A DNA stretch of 64,000 nt. Source: Rhynchopus sp. YZ270_cl-10. Lineage: Eukaryota > Euglenozoa > Diplonemea > Diplonemida > Diplonemidae. Positions 33,957-44,541 of this stretch are shown here, piece after piece. Within the stretch, counting starts at the first letter, position 1, and each line of letters starts with the position of its first letter. The position numbers and the translations under genes were made by a program. The stretch covers positions 992,001-1,056,000 of the forward strand of contig OZ037887.1 in NCBI GenBank assembly GCA_964035575.1, in the 5' to 3' direction. The notes below the pieces were generated by a model. The model saw nothing but the letters and a program-made list of their open reading frames with translations, had not been told where the DNA came from and searched no databases.

Positions 33957-33975
33957 CCCAATCCCCTGTACTGTA

Positions 33976-34455
33976 TTGTGTATACTGTGTATACTGTGTA
34001 TACTGTGTATACTGTGTATACTGTGTATACTGTGTATACTGTGTATACTGTGTATACTGTGTATACTGTGTATACTGTGTATACTGTGTATACTGTGTAT
34101 ACTGTGTATACTGTGTATACTGTGTATACTGTGTATACTGTGTATACTGTGTATACTGTGTATACTGTGTATACTGTGTATACTGTGTATACTGTGTATA
34201 CTGTGTATACTGTGTATACTGTGTATACTGTGTATACTGTGTATACTGTGTATACTGTGTATACTGTGTATACTGTGTATACTGTGTATACTGTGTATAC
34301 TGTGTATACTGTGTATACTGTGTATACTGTGTATACTGTGTATACTGTGTATACTGTGTATACTGTGTATACTGTGTATACTGTGTATACTGTGTATACT
34401 GTGTATACTGTGTATACTGTGTATACTGTGTATACTGTGTATACTGTGTATACTG
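33976..34455. repeat. 9-bp satellite (TGTATACTG)n
   Basis: About 53 near-perfect tandem copies of TGTATACTG. The unit equals TGTA joined to TACTG, the unit of the neighbouring array, so one array was probably derived from the other by slippage. Confidence 0.97.
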
Positions 34456-34929
34456 CGGAAATTGACCAAAAACGAGAACTTGTCCATTTCGGCAAATTGA
34501 CCCCACCACTGGCCGGGCGGATTCCGGAAATGCAAATGCCGTCGTTTAAACTGGTAGAAACACGGGTAATCGGTTATGCACCACACCAAAACCAAAAAAA
34601 AAATCACAAAAAATCACAAAAATTCACAAAAATTCACAACGAGGCGGAAACACACGTGATACGCGGGTGTGTAGGTTTTCGTGAATATTTGTGAATATTT
34701 GTGAATTTTTGTGAATTTTTGTGAATGGCTAGTGAATAATCTTGAAAAAAAAGACCCCAGATCACCCCAATAATATTGTTCCCCCCTCCGGAACACCATC
34801 CCCTTTATCCATTTTTCTCAATGGCTGCTATCTGGCGTCATCAGCAAAACAAATTTTCTTAACACACCTCACACACTCCTCTTTCTCTCAGATATAAAGA
34901 CTCCGAAAAAACCCAACAAAACAACAACA

Positions 34930-36276
34930 ATGGAGAAGGTCAAGGTAGGATACTCCATGGCAACGCGCTGGAGCGACCCGCCTATGATCCTGATTATGCT
35001 GATCCCGTACATCATCGGGATGCTTGTATGGGAGGTCTACTTCCTTCTGTCCCTCGACCTTTTGATGATGGTCGCAGCTCCGGGGATCTCCTACGTTCTG
35101 TGGAACTTTGTTTACCACAAAAGCGACCCCGCTGAGACCGAGAAGTACGTTATCTTCAAGAACCAGGACCTCAAGAAGATGTACTCCAAGGAGAAGATCC
35201 CGATGTGTGAGTTCTACGAGCTGTACATTGAGGGGGAGCTGTCCATCAAGGGGGACATGCTTGAGGTTCTTGACAAGCACCGCGACGAGTTTTTGAACTA
35301 CCGTACCACTCTTCGCCAGCTGCGTTGGTTGATCGAGCAGTTCTTCCCGCAGACGTCCTCCTCCTTCAAGGATAAGAAGGCAACCAAGAAGGAGATTGCC
35401 GACCACTACGACCGTGGAAACGACTTCTTCAATGCCTTCCTTGGTGAGACCATGGTTTACACCAGCGGAGTCTACCGTGGACTCGACCAGACCCTCAAGC
35501 AAGCCCAGGAAAACAAGATGTCGCTCATCTGCGACAAAATCGACCTCCAAAAGGGCGAGACCTTCCTCGACATCGGATGCGGCTGGGGAACCCTCACCCG
35601 CCACGCTGCCAAGCACTACGGAGCCACCTCCACAGGAGTTACCCTCTCTGTCGAAGGCGCTGCATGGTGCAAGGAGAAGAACACCGAGGAAAAGCTTGAG
35701 GACAAGGTGAACATCCTCACGATGGACTACCGTGACATCCCCACTGCCAAGAAGTTCGACAAAATCGCTTCCATCGAAATGGCCGAGCACGTTGGCCTGC
35801 AGAACTTCCAGATCTACCTGAAGGGTGTCCAGGACCTGATGGCGGATGAGGGCATTTTCCTCATGCAGGTTGCAGGCCTCCGTCAGGGCTCCAACTGGCA
35901 GGACGTTGCTTGGGGTCTGTTCATGTCGAAGTACATCTTCCCTGGTGCCGATGCGTCGACCCCGCTGAACTGGTACATCGAGCAGTGTGAGAAGGCAGGA
36001 TTTGAGGTGCACTCCGTCGAGACGATCGGCCGCCACTACAGCCACACGATCCACGGCTGGTACGACAACTGGATGAGCAACCGCGAGACCATGGAGAAGA
36101 AGTACACCGACCGCCTCTTCCGCCTCTGGGAGATCTTCCTGGCCTGGTCCGTTGTTGCCGCAGGACAGGGCTCCGCAACCTGCTACCAGATCGTCATGAA
36201 CAAGAACAAGTACGACTACCCCCGTGACAGATGGTGCAAGGCCGACCAAACTAAGGTCCACGGTATGATTTTATAA
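34930..36276 (+). CDS. CFA-synthase/sphingolipid C9-methyltransferase-like enzyme
   Basis: Single exon, 448 aa, ATG after an A-rich leader. Two N-terminal transmembrane helices (~residues 18-65: PMILIMLIPYIIGMLVWEVY and the next segment) precede a cyclopropane-fatty-acid-synthase type methyltransferase domain. Signatures: HYDRGNDFFNAFLGETMVYT (~157), SAM motif FLDIGCGWG at 212-220, MDYRDIP, and SIEMAEHVG, the conserved E/H region. The C-terminus carries YDYPRDRW. A membrane-anchored version of this domain is the layout of fungal sphingolipid C9-methyltransferases, which methylate the sphingoid base of glucosylceramides in the ER; soluble CFA synthases lack the anchors. A phospholipid cyclopropane synthase remains possible. 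Confidence 0.88.
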   Translation: MEKVKVGYSMATRWSDPPMILIMLIPYIIGMLVWEVYFLLSLDLLMMVAAPGISYVLWNFVYHKSDPAETEKYVIFKNQDLKKMYSKEKIPMCEFYELYIEGELSIKGDMLEVLDKHRDEFLNYRTTLRQLRWLIEQFFPQTSSSFKDKKATKKEIADHYDRGNDFFNAFLGETMVYTSGVYRGLDQTLKQAQENKMSLICDKIDLQKGETFLDIGCGWGTLTRHAAKHYGATSTGVTLSVEGAAWCKEKNTEEKLEDKVNILTMDYRDIPTAKKFDKIASIEMAEHVGLQNFQIYLKGVQDLMADEGIFLMQVAGLRQGSNWQDVAWGLFMSKYIFPGADASTPLNWYIEQCEKAGFEVHSVETIGRHYSHTIHGWYDNWMSNRETMEKKYTDRLFRLWEIFLAWSVVAAGQGSATCYQIVMNKNKYDYPRDRWCKADQTKVHGMIL

Positions 36277-36631
36277 AAAGGATAAATAACACAAATCTAA
36301 GCTGAAGGGGGTGATTCGCACTTTTTCCGCACATTTCCGCACTTTTTCCGCCCCCATTCAGCCACACCAACAATTTATATCCTATTTTGACATAGATACA
36401 GGGTGTATCATGTACGCCCTCCTTTTGCAAAATTAAAGTAAACCAACACAAAATACAGGAAACTGAGCGAGGCGACGTTGAGCGGGTTTTAAAAAAACCC
36501 GATGTAATCTCTCAAAAAAAAAAAAAGATTAAAAAAGATAAAAAACCCAGTAGACAGCATCACGCCTACGGAATACGTAGGAAAGTTGGAAAAGAAGAAA
36601 AAATGATCAAAATGTCAAATCCACCAGAAGA
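36277..36631 (+). other. Intergenic, no features
   Basis: AT-rich spacer with a short GCACTTTTTCCGC repetition near 36318-36350. Nothing gene-like is seen. Confidence 0.5.
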
Positions 36632-36666
36632 AGGAGTCACCGTCATTGTTGGGACCCTGCTCTGTG

Positions 36667-37368
36667 CAGGGTCCTCAAGGGGGTGCAAAAAAAATTTTTT
36701 TGCACCCAAGAAAAAAAAAAAAAAAAATCGGGGGGGTGCAAAAAATATTTTTGCACCCCCCCAAAAAAAAAAAAAAAAGTTTTTTTGGGACGAAAAAATT
36801 TTTTTGAGGGGGAATTTCACACTTCAGCAGGGATTCTCTGGCTTTTCGTCAGTACCACAACGGACACAGCCAAGCACCACTCGGTGGCTGTCACACTCAC
36901 AATGTGTGAAAGTGGTGCCAGGGATGCTCCCTGCGATTGTCGCCACCTATAGCAGTTCCAGGAAAGCAAGCGAAGTGATTACGTGGAAGTGTATTTCGTT
37001 TTATGCATGGGTACTGAGTGTAATTTTCCGCTCGCTGCGCTCGCGGAGGTACACCTTAAAAATTTTTTCCGCTCGCTTCGCTCGCGGAAAGACACCCCAA
37101 TGTAAAATAAAAAACGGGCACGGGAAAATTTTTTTGAGCCAACCACGATTTCACAAAAACCCAAAAAATAGCGTCAGGCCCTGGTTTCCCATTTTCCCGT
37201 GAATTTTCACGCCTCTCCCAACTTTGTCAGGGAGGAGCGCGCGCGAAGCGCGCGCGACGACCGCTTGTGTGGGGAGAAAGCTCGGAATGGACTTTTCTGA
37301 AGGGTTTTGTACAGAAAAATTTTTGCACCCCTAAAATTCCCACAGGGGGGTGCAGGCTGAGGACCCTG
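36667..37368. mobile_element. hAT-type element A of an adjoining pair
   Basis: The ends CAGGGTCCTC and GAGGACCCTG are inverted, with the 8-bp duplication GCTCTGTG on both sides (36659-36666 and 37369-37376). Sub-terminal GGGGGTGCAAAAA..TTTTTGCACCC palindromes lie near both ends. The interior includes GCTCGCTTCGCTCGCGG hairpins at 37026-37105, also present inverted in the hAT element at 18648. No transposase frame. Confidence 0.85.
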
Positions 37369-37377
37369 GCTCTGTGG

Positions 37378-37994
37378 CAGAGTCCTAGCTTGCCTGGGTC
37401 AGTGGGTCAAGCTGACCCAAGTGCCTGGGTCGCGACCCACGAAAAAAAAAAAAAAGGGGAATTAATTAATTTGGAATTGGGAAATTCTGATTTTTTCCCC
37501 TCTTTGGGGGGGCCCACCACCTTTTCTGGGGTAAGAAAAAAAATATTGACAAAAAAATCCGGCACCGTCCAGGGCTGGACCCAATTTTTTTTGCCTGCGG
37601 CGCCATTTTTTCCTTTTTTGCTCCGCAAAAAAGGGTTCGTAGAGTGACTCTGTGGTGTAAAAAGCTACATTTTTACACCGTACCCTAATTTTTTTCGCCT
37701 GCGGCGCCATTTTATATATTTTGTGTTGGGTGATCTATGAACGGGGAGTGATTTTTATGGTAAAAGTAGCGTTCCACTTAACGTTGTGAGCAACTCACTA
37801 GTCGTAGTGGCCAAAATTTGTATCAGTCAAGAACTTGTCCATTTTTCTGAAATGACCCCACCACAGTGAGGGTAGAGCTCGGAAAACCCAAAAAAGCCAA
37901 GACAAGCCCCCCAAGGCCCAAAACCTCTGCTGACCCAAAAAAAAAATTCTGACCCAGATTTGGCATTTTTTTCCAAAACCAAGCTAGGACCCTG
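37378..37994. mobile_element. hAT-type element B of the adjoining pair
   Basis: The ends CAGAGTCCTAGCTTG and CAAGCTAGGACCCTG are inverted. The 8-bp duplication CTCTGTGG flanks it (37370-37377 and 37995-38002), one base out of register with the duplication of element A. The interior holds the GCCTGCGGCGCCATTTT module at 37588-37713, an inverted match to 19104-19225. No transposase frame. Confidence 0.85.
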
Positions 37995-38089
37995 CTCTGT
38001 GGACAGAAAAAAAAAAAAAATAGTAATACAGCTACAACAAAAGCGCTCATGCCGTTTTCTCTTCCTGTACCCCTTTGTGGTCAGAGAGG

Positions 38090-38157
38090 GAGTTACCGTT
38101 ATTGTTGGACCCTTCTCTGTGGACAGAAAAAAAAACGTAGCTACGACAAAAGCTCAT
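38090..38157 (+). repeat. Uninterrupted copy of the repeat hit by the hAT pair
   Basis: It reads GAGTTACCGTTATTGTTGG, ACCCTTCTCTGTGGACAG, A run, GTAGCTACGACAAAAGCTCA. The same repeat is split into 36632-36666 and 37995-38055 by the two hAT elements, so this copy acts as the empty site. Confidence 0.8.
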
Positions 38158-41100
38158 GTTTCCCCCAAAAAAATGAAGAAAAAAGAAAAAGAAAGTTATA
38201 GTGGAGTTCATCTTCGGGTGTCTACACTAATACAACCAAGTTTTTCAAAAAGAAAAAAAAAGGTACAATGAAATGGGGTGAATTTTTTTTGTTATATTTT
38301 TACGTAAATTTGCTACTAAAAATACAAATGATGGTGTGGCCCGAAACCCGGTTTTTGGGGTACATTAGAAGTACATAAGAAGTACATTTTTTTGACTTTA
38401 TTTTGGGGCGGGCCACACCAAATGAGCAAAATCTTTATCCTAATTCCTTCTTCCTGCTTCACCCCCCCCCCCACAAAAAAAGGGGTGTTCTCATTACAGT
38501 GTTACGGAGCACCAAAGGGAAATATTGTGTGTGTGTGTGTGTGTTTTTTTCCCCACGCAATATGTATACTGTGTGCTACCATGCCACAGTGCCCTACCAT
38601 TTTGTTTTGATGTATACGCGCAAGAGTCGTATTTATCTCCCAGGAATTTATTTTTTTGCCCCTCCTTTTTTTTTTTTTCGTGTTAAGGTCCACTGTCGCG
38701 AGAGGGCTTTGTAGTTCAAAGTCAAATTTGGTTACTATCGTGTCTCCTTCTTAACAGACAGCAACCTGCTGCAATACAGTTTCAAACAGGGACGTATTTT
38801 TTTTTTTTCAGTGAATTTTTTTTTGTTTGTTTTTTTTCCCCCGTGTCTTCTTCTTGAACAGTTTTTGTGAGGAACCGAGCAACAAGCCGATTATTGAGAG
38901 TCTTTTGTCTCTCTCTCACAGAATTATTGCTTCTTACCCTTATATTGTGGGCTCCCATACCCCCTTCTTCTAAATGGTTTTATGCCAAAAAAAAAATCTC
39001 TGTTTTATGAGATACAGTCCTGCGTGCTCATCTAGTCTTTGACCATGCTGAGTCACGCTGAGAGAAATCCTGAAAACGTGAAGTTTTTGTTTTTTATTTT
39101 TTATTATTGATTGCATATGATGAAAATATTTTTTACAACAAAAACAGCCGAAACGAATAACCTATCTTACCTGGGCCTAATTCCCCTTGGGAGTTTCATT
39201 GATCCCCTCGTATTTGCTACCTGATGAGCGAACATGGGGGAGCATGTACGGAGATAGAGGGAAGTGACGGCTGTCTGCAACGTTATCAGATTTTCAACAA
39301 AAAAAAAAAAAAAACGCATTTTTTCTTTTTTTTCGAAAGAAGTACACACCACCCCGCACCGTTCTCAATGGCGTGAAAGAGAAGGGTCTTGAGGATTGGT
39401 GTCTACTTTATAAAAATAAAGAAAAAATGAGCTCTTTTTTCCCCATTCCCCTCGCTACCATATTTTTTTTGTTCTCCATGTGCCTGCATCCAATAAGAAT
39501 GTGTTTGCACGTTTATCATACTTCACTGTTATATTTAATTTAAAAAAAAAATGTTGATTCACCCTGTGTTAGCAGCAGATGTAAACCACGAAATGGATTG
39601 TAGGACTGCATGGTTCGGGGGGTCCACCCCCTCGGTCATGCACCAAAAGGTACACTGTTCACAGAGAGGGCTTTGTATTTCAACTCTACTTTTTTTTTCT
39701 TAGATGTACGTTAGTCGTACGAGATACATTTTATCCTCCCCTCCTTCTTTTTTTTAAAAGGTGACTACGCACGAGAGGCTTAGGATCATCTTATAAACTT
39801 TTTTTTTTCCTCCTTTGCTGGTTTTACCTTTCATACAGCAATGCTGGTAAAGAATACGACGGGTGGGCTGGACACACACAAAAAAAAGAAACAACAACAA
39901 CAACGTTGTGAATACAATGAGGGGTATGGAGAGAAGGGTATTTTTTTTTTAATGATTCCTCCGAAGCTTTTGCTTTAAAGGAGAAATAGTATTTACTGGG
40001 TACGGTCGCCAAATCATCCCTCAAACAGGAGGAATTTGTGACAATCAACGAAACACGACTTTACCTACCCGATCCTCTACTATTTTCTCTTAAGTTATTG
40101 TGTGTGCACGAGAGAGACCACACTAATCCAAAAGTTTTCCTTCTCCTTTATTGCAGTCCTTCTGAGAGAAAAAAAAGCGATGAAAAAAAGGGGGGGTTTT
40201 TCCTTTTTTTGATCAACGCTGTTGACTCTTGTCTTCTGCCCCCTCCCTCTATTATTTTTGTTTTTTTTTAGTGTGTCTGTAGCTCCCCCTTTTCCCTCGT
40301 TTTTTTCCTCCTCAAATTCCCTCCCCATCCCCTCTCCCCCCCCATCCTTTTTACAATTTATCTACCTGCAAAGTGGAATTTAGTTCTCTTCATTTGACGT
40401 TTTTTGAGAGAAAAAAACGTGGTTTATTGAAATGAAAAATGGAAAAAAGAAAAAAAAAAAAAACGTGAAAAAAAGTGATGTGTCTGACAAAACATACTCT
40501 GAAATGACCGGGTTTTTAAAGTGCTAAACATGAGAAGATGTTTTCGCCTGAGAAATCTTTTATTTTTTTTGAAGAGAAAAAGTGATCCCTCACCATATAC
40601 TATCAATTTGTTGATTGCATATGATGAAAATACTTTCGAAGAAGAAAAGTGAATTGAGTGTATCGTTTGTGTGTTTTTCCATGGGTTTCATTGAAACTTT
40701 CAAGAGGGAAAAAAAAAGTCTCATCCCCGCAAGACAAAAAGGATCTCCTTTGTTTTAACATTCAGGCCTTCACCCCTCTGGGTTGGCATTTTGTTAGTAC
40801 AATAAGACTTTGCTTTTCTTGACTAAAAATGAGATTTATTTGAAAAAAAAAATATGTCGACACCGCAAAAACAAAAACAAAATATAGTGGAGCACACTCT
40901 AGGGTGTCTACACTACAACCAAGTTTTCAAAAAAAAAAAAAAAAAAAAACAGTGGATATTGCACAACTGTGGCAACACAACCGAGGCAACTACACTACTC
41001 CAACAATTTATCAAAAAAAGGAAATAGGGAAAAAAAAGGAAAGAGAAAACGTTTTTTTTTTGGAGAACTCGCTTTGCAGTGTTTTTAGAGTTTGTTTTTT

Positions 41101-41673
41101 TTTTTTTTTTTTTTTTTGAACGAGAAGTTTTATTTTCAATTTTCAATGTTTCAAAATAATAATACAAAAAAAATTACCCCAAAACGACGATAAAGTGCCT
41201 GACATACCCAAAAAAAACTTCTCCGGGGTTTTCTGGAGCGTTTTTACCTACAAAGCGTAGCTTATGTTTGTTGTCTTACTGTAGCGTAAAACAACATAGC
41301 ACTTTATCAATGAGACAAAGGGGGTATCTTCGAATGACATATCCAACGATAAACAAAATAAAACAAGAGATAGCAAAAAAAAAGAAAGTCTCAGTTTTGG
41401 GTATTGGTCTGAATGAGCATTTGCCAACAAGCTATGAATTCTGTTCGAACCCTTCCCAAAACCAAGAACAAAAAGTATACCAAAAAACAAAGCACTCTCT
41501 CTCTCTCTCTCTCTCTTTCCCCCCCCTCATCGAACCCATCTCAGGGTTTAACCAAACCCCCTCCGCTGTCCTAATAGAATCTAGAATCTCACCCTATATT
41601 CGCAACCCTCCCCCTATTCCTCCTCCCCCCTCTGCTACCTCCCCATTTCAGAAAAAAACGAAAAACGAAAAAA
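38158..41673 (+). repeat. Gene-free stretch with B, E, D, C, L and A repeats
   Basis: B-type 38197-38262; E-type 3' module 38687-38725; full E-type 39578-39690 (TGCATG..GGGGGG-TCCA-CCCCC..CATGCA); D-type 39701-39735; C-type 39757-39805; L-type 40582-40640 (CACCATATACTATCAATTTG, matching 57504-57560); B-type then A-type at 40882-41012. Bases 41490-41673 are the pyrimidine-rich leader of the next gene. Open frames through 41268-41670 do not look coding. Confidence 0.55.
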
Positions 41674-44541
41674 ATGAGTGGTGGTGCCCCCATCGATGGG
41701 GTGAGCACCACCACCAAAGCGCCTGCTGTAACAAGCTTTTTTACTCCTGTGAGTGGGGCGCATACGGACGGGCCGTTGTGTTACTTTTTGGAGTTGGGGA
41801 AGAACCCGGAGGAGCCCGAGACGGGGTTTAACATTCTCTTGGACTGCGGGTGGACCGATGAGCTGCAGGAGGCGGATCTGGTCGGGATGACGGAGTTTTT
41901 GGAGGGGAGGACGATCGATCTGGTGCTGCTGTCGGGGTGTAGTGTTGGGTGCATCGGTGCCATCCCGTACCTCGTGCAGCACCACAACCTGAGCTGCCCC
42001 ATCCTCGCAACACGTCCCGTCTGCTCCATGGGTTGGATCACCGTGTACGACGTCCACAACTACCTCACGGAACGTACCGGAACCGCCCCCTTCACGCCTG
42101 ATGCCATCGAGCAGTCCATGAAGCTCACGAAAACGCTGCGTTTTGATGAGAAGTACACCCTCCGCGCGAAGGGTGGCGTTTCCGCAGATGATTCGGGGGA
42201 TGTCTTCATTTCGCCGCACACTGCAGGTATGGCTTTCTCTTCTACCTTTTTTCTTCCCTCATTAACATCTCTTTTCACCTTATCTATTCAGGAACCGTCC
42301 TGGGAGGCTGTATGTGGCATATTGTGCGTGACAGTTACGAGATCTGCTATGCACCGCAACTCAACCACAAAAGCGACCGCCACGTTACTGGCGCGGACCT
42401 TCAGGTCCTCCAAAAGGCGAATCTCTGCATTCTGGGTGCAGATCTGCTGTCACGACCGGCACCCCCGGAGGACCGCGACACAACAATCATCGACACGATC
42501 ATGGCGACGCTCCGCAGGGACGGCGACGTCCTCATCCCTGTGGACGCGACTGGACGTGTCCTCGAGATCCTCATCCTCCTCGAGGAGCATTGGTCGCACC
42601 TCTACGGGGACGGGACAGCCGCGCCCTACTCCGTTGTGTTCTACTCGGAGTACTCTTTGTGCACCGCAAAGATCGCGGAGCAGTCCCTCGAATGGTCGAA
42701 TGAGTCCTTGAGACGCCGTTTTGAGGTCGAAACAATGAACCTCATGAGCTTCGCATCCCGCGGCACCATCAAATTCTGCAAAACCGAAGAAGAGCTTGAA
42801 GACATCAAAGGAGCGAAGGTGGTCCTCGCTACCCCAGCCTCCTGCGACACAGGGTACTCGCTGGACCTGCTGCTCAACTACTGCACGAACCCGCGGAACA
42901 CCATTGTCGTTGTCGACAAAAACGCGGCAAACAGCGTGGTCCGCGACCTGGCGGGCTATGCGGGGCTGGACCCCAATTCTGACGAATTTTTGGACAAAGG
43001 CTCACTCTTCGCAAAGGTTTACCGACGCGTAGAGTTGACCGATGCCGAAGTCGAAGAATGGCGTCAAGGAGAGCAAAAGCGACTAGACTTTGAAGCCGAG
43101 CAAGCCGATCTGATCCGGCGGTCGCGCGGTGTCAAGGAGGTGACGGACGACGTAGGCTCGCAAAGCAGTGACGACGCAGACGACGACGAGGCCTCCGAGA
43201 CCGCAGAAAAATCGGCACCCCGCACCCTAGGCAAAAAGGTGGACCCCAACTCCGAGGAGGTCCGCAAGAAGATTCTCGAGAACATCAAAACGGTGGACAC
43301 GAGAGAAGGTCTGTTCTTACCGCCGACTGTTGCGTATGTGTCGAAGTTTTTGATGTTCCCCTGCATCGACGCGAAACAGCTCGACACAGACGAATATGGT
43401 GAATCTCTTGAACCCGAACTTCTCGCCACACTCAAAAACATTCGCGACCAAGCTACCCACATCCCTGAAGATGCGAAACCGGTTACCGAGCCTACCGACG
43501 CTTTCAAGCAATGGGAAGAAGAAGAAGCGGCACGACCAAAGACCGTCGACGAGTTGGACTTACCAAAGAAATATGTTGCACAACAGGTTTCCGCAGACGT
43601 GCGGGCGAAGGTCGTGTACGTCCCGTATGAGGGTTTGACCGATGCGAACACCATCCGCCACGTCCTCAAGGCAAACTGCGCCAGCGCCCAGCAGATCATC
43701 GCCATTCATGGTTCAGAGGAAGACACCACAGCGATGGTGGACTACTGTGGTAAGGAGTGCAGTGCGCCTGTTTTTGCGCCGCGTGTAGGCGAGACGGTGG
43801 ATGTGACGCCTAAGATGGTGACGCTGAAGGTCGCTGTCAACGACGCGATGTACTCTGCGCTGGACTTTGTGCAGGTGAGGGACTACCGGCTTGCGTCGGT
43901 GGAAGGTGCCCTCGGGAAGGCGGATGAGCAGGTGGAGGAGGAGGGCGGGCCGCGCAAACGCCGCTGTGGGAACGACCGTGCGGCGATCCCGGTGCTCTCG
44001 TTCTCGGGCAAGAAGCAGACCGAGGGGCACCCCGCCACGTTCGTCGGCGACGTCAAGATGCGTGAGCTCTCAAGACAGCTCCGCTCCGAAGGCTTCCAAC
44101 AGGAAATGCGGAAGAGCTCCTTCCTGTTTAACAAAGAGGTATACTCCTTGCAAACGCTACAAACCAAGGATATTTTTTTTCAGCTTCCATTTTTTAAGGT
44201 GCGTCAAGGGCATACCGGCTTTTTGTGTTAATTCTGAAAAACAACGGAAGAAATGCGAGAACGCCGGTCACAGTGAAGAGGAAAGAACCCTTCGCCATTG
44301 TCGATATAACAAAAAAAACAACACACTCCCCACACCACAGTGCGTCATCCGACGAGGAGACAAGGGGCAGATGGCACTCAACGGGACCTTCACCGCAGAT
44401 TGGTTTAACATCCGCTCGCAGCTCAGAAGGAACTACACGGTATGTCAAAGTGGACCAAGCATTGGCGCCCCATTTTTTTTTTTTGATTCCCCAACGCTGT
44501 GCACACCACATAACCACAACACCATAACACAGATTCTGTGA
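41674..44541 (+). CDS. CPSF2: Cleavage and polyadenylation specificity factor subunit 2 (CPSF100)
   Basis: Inferred exons 41674-42226, 42292-44138, 44341-44439, 44533-44541; 835 aa. Donors GTATGG, GTATAC, GTATGT; acceptors TTCAG, CCACAG, ACACAG. N-terminal metallo-beta-lactamase fold (LLSGCSVGCIGAIPYLV, RPVCSMGWITVYD), with the active HxHxDH zinc motif replaced, as expected for the inactive CPSF2 partner of the CPSF3 nuclease. Beta-CASP domain follows (LIPVDATGRVLEILILLEEH, VVFYSEYS). An acidic insert (SSDDADDDEASE) precedes the C-terminal part with KVVYVPYEGLTDANTIRHVL and QQIIAIHGSEED, the CPSF2 pattern around the human IIVHGP motif. It acts in nuclear pre-mRNA 3'-end formation. The last coding exon is only 9 bases (Ile-Leu-stop). 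Confidence 0.93.

Larger units (their letters stand above)
33191..34770. mobile_element. TIR element with TAA duplication, filled with two satellites
   Basis: The left end TTGGGGTGATCTGGGG..CTTTTTTTTCAAGATTATTCAC is inverted at the right end (GTGAATAATCTTG.., CCCCAGATCACCCCAA), ~50 bp of inverted repeat. TAA flanks both sides (33188-33190, 34771-34773), which fits PIF/Harbinger. Next come sub-terminal runs of TGTGAATTTT units (33290-33475, 34600-34735) in inverted orientation around GAGGCGAAAACACACGTGAT, then two satellites: a 5-mer at 33502-33956 and a 9-mer at ~33976-34455. No transposase is present. Confidence 0.8.

Noticed and set aside
33226-34694. Very long open frames on both strands (up to 427 codons of YTQ, VYT, STVQ repeats)
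   Set aside because: They are translations of the TACTG and TGTATACTG satellites, which contain no stops in several frames. There is no non-repeat coding context.
34888-36261. 457-codon open frame on the minus strand
   Set aside because: Antisense shadow of the methyltransferase gene, whose + strand frame has clear catalytic motifs.
41268-41670. Upstream extension of CPSF2 or separate gene
   Set aside because: Low-complexity, pyrimidine-rich leader sequence; the CPSF2 family starts at the ATG at 41674.
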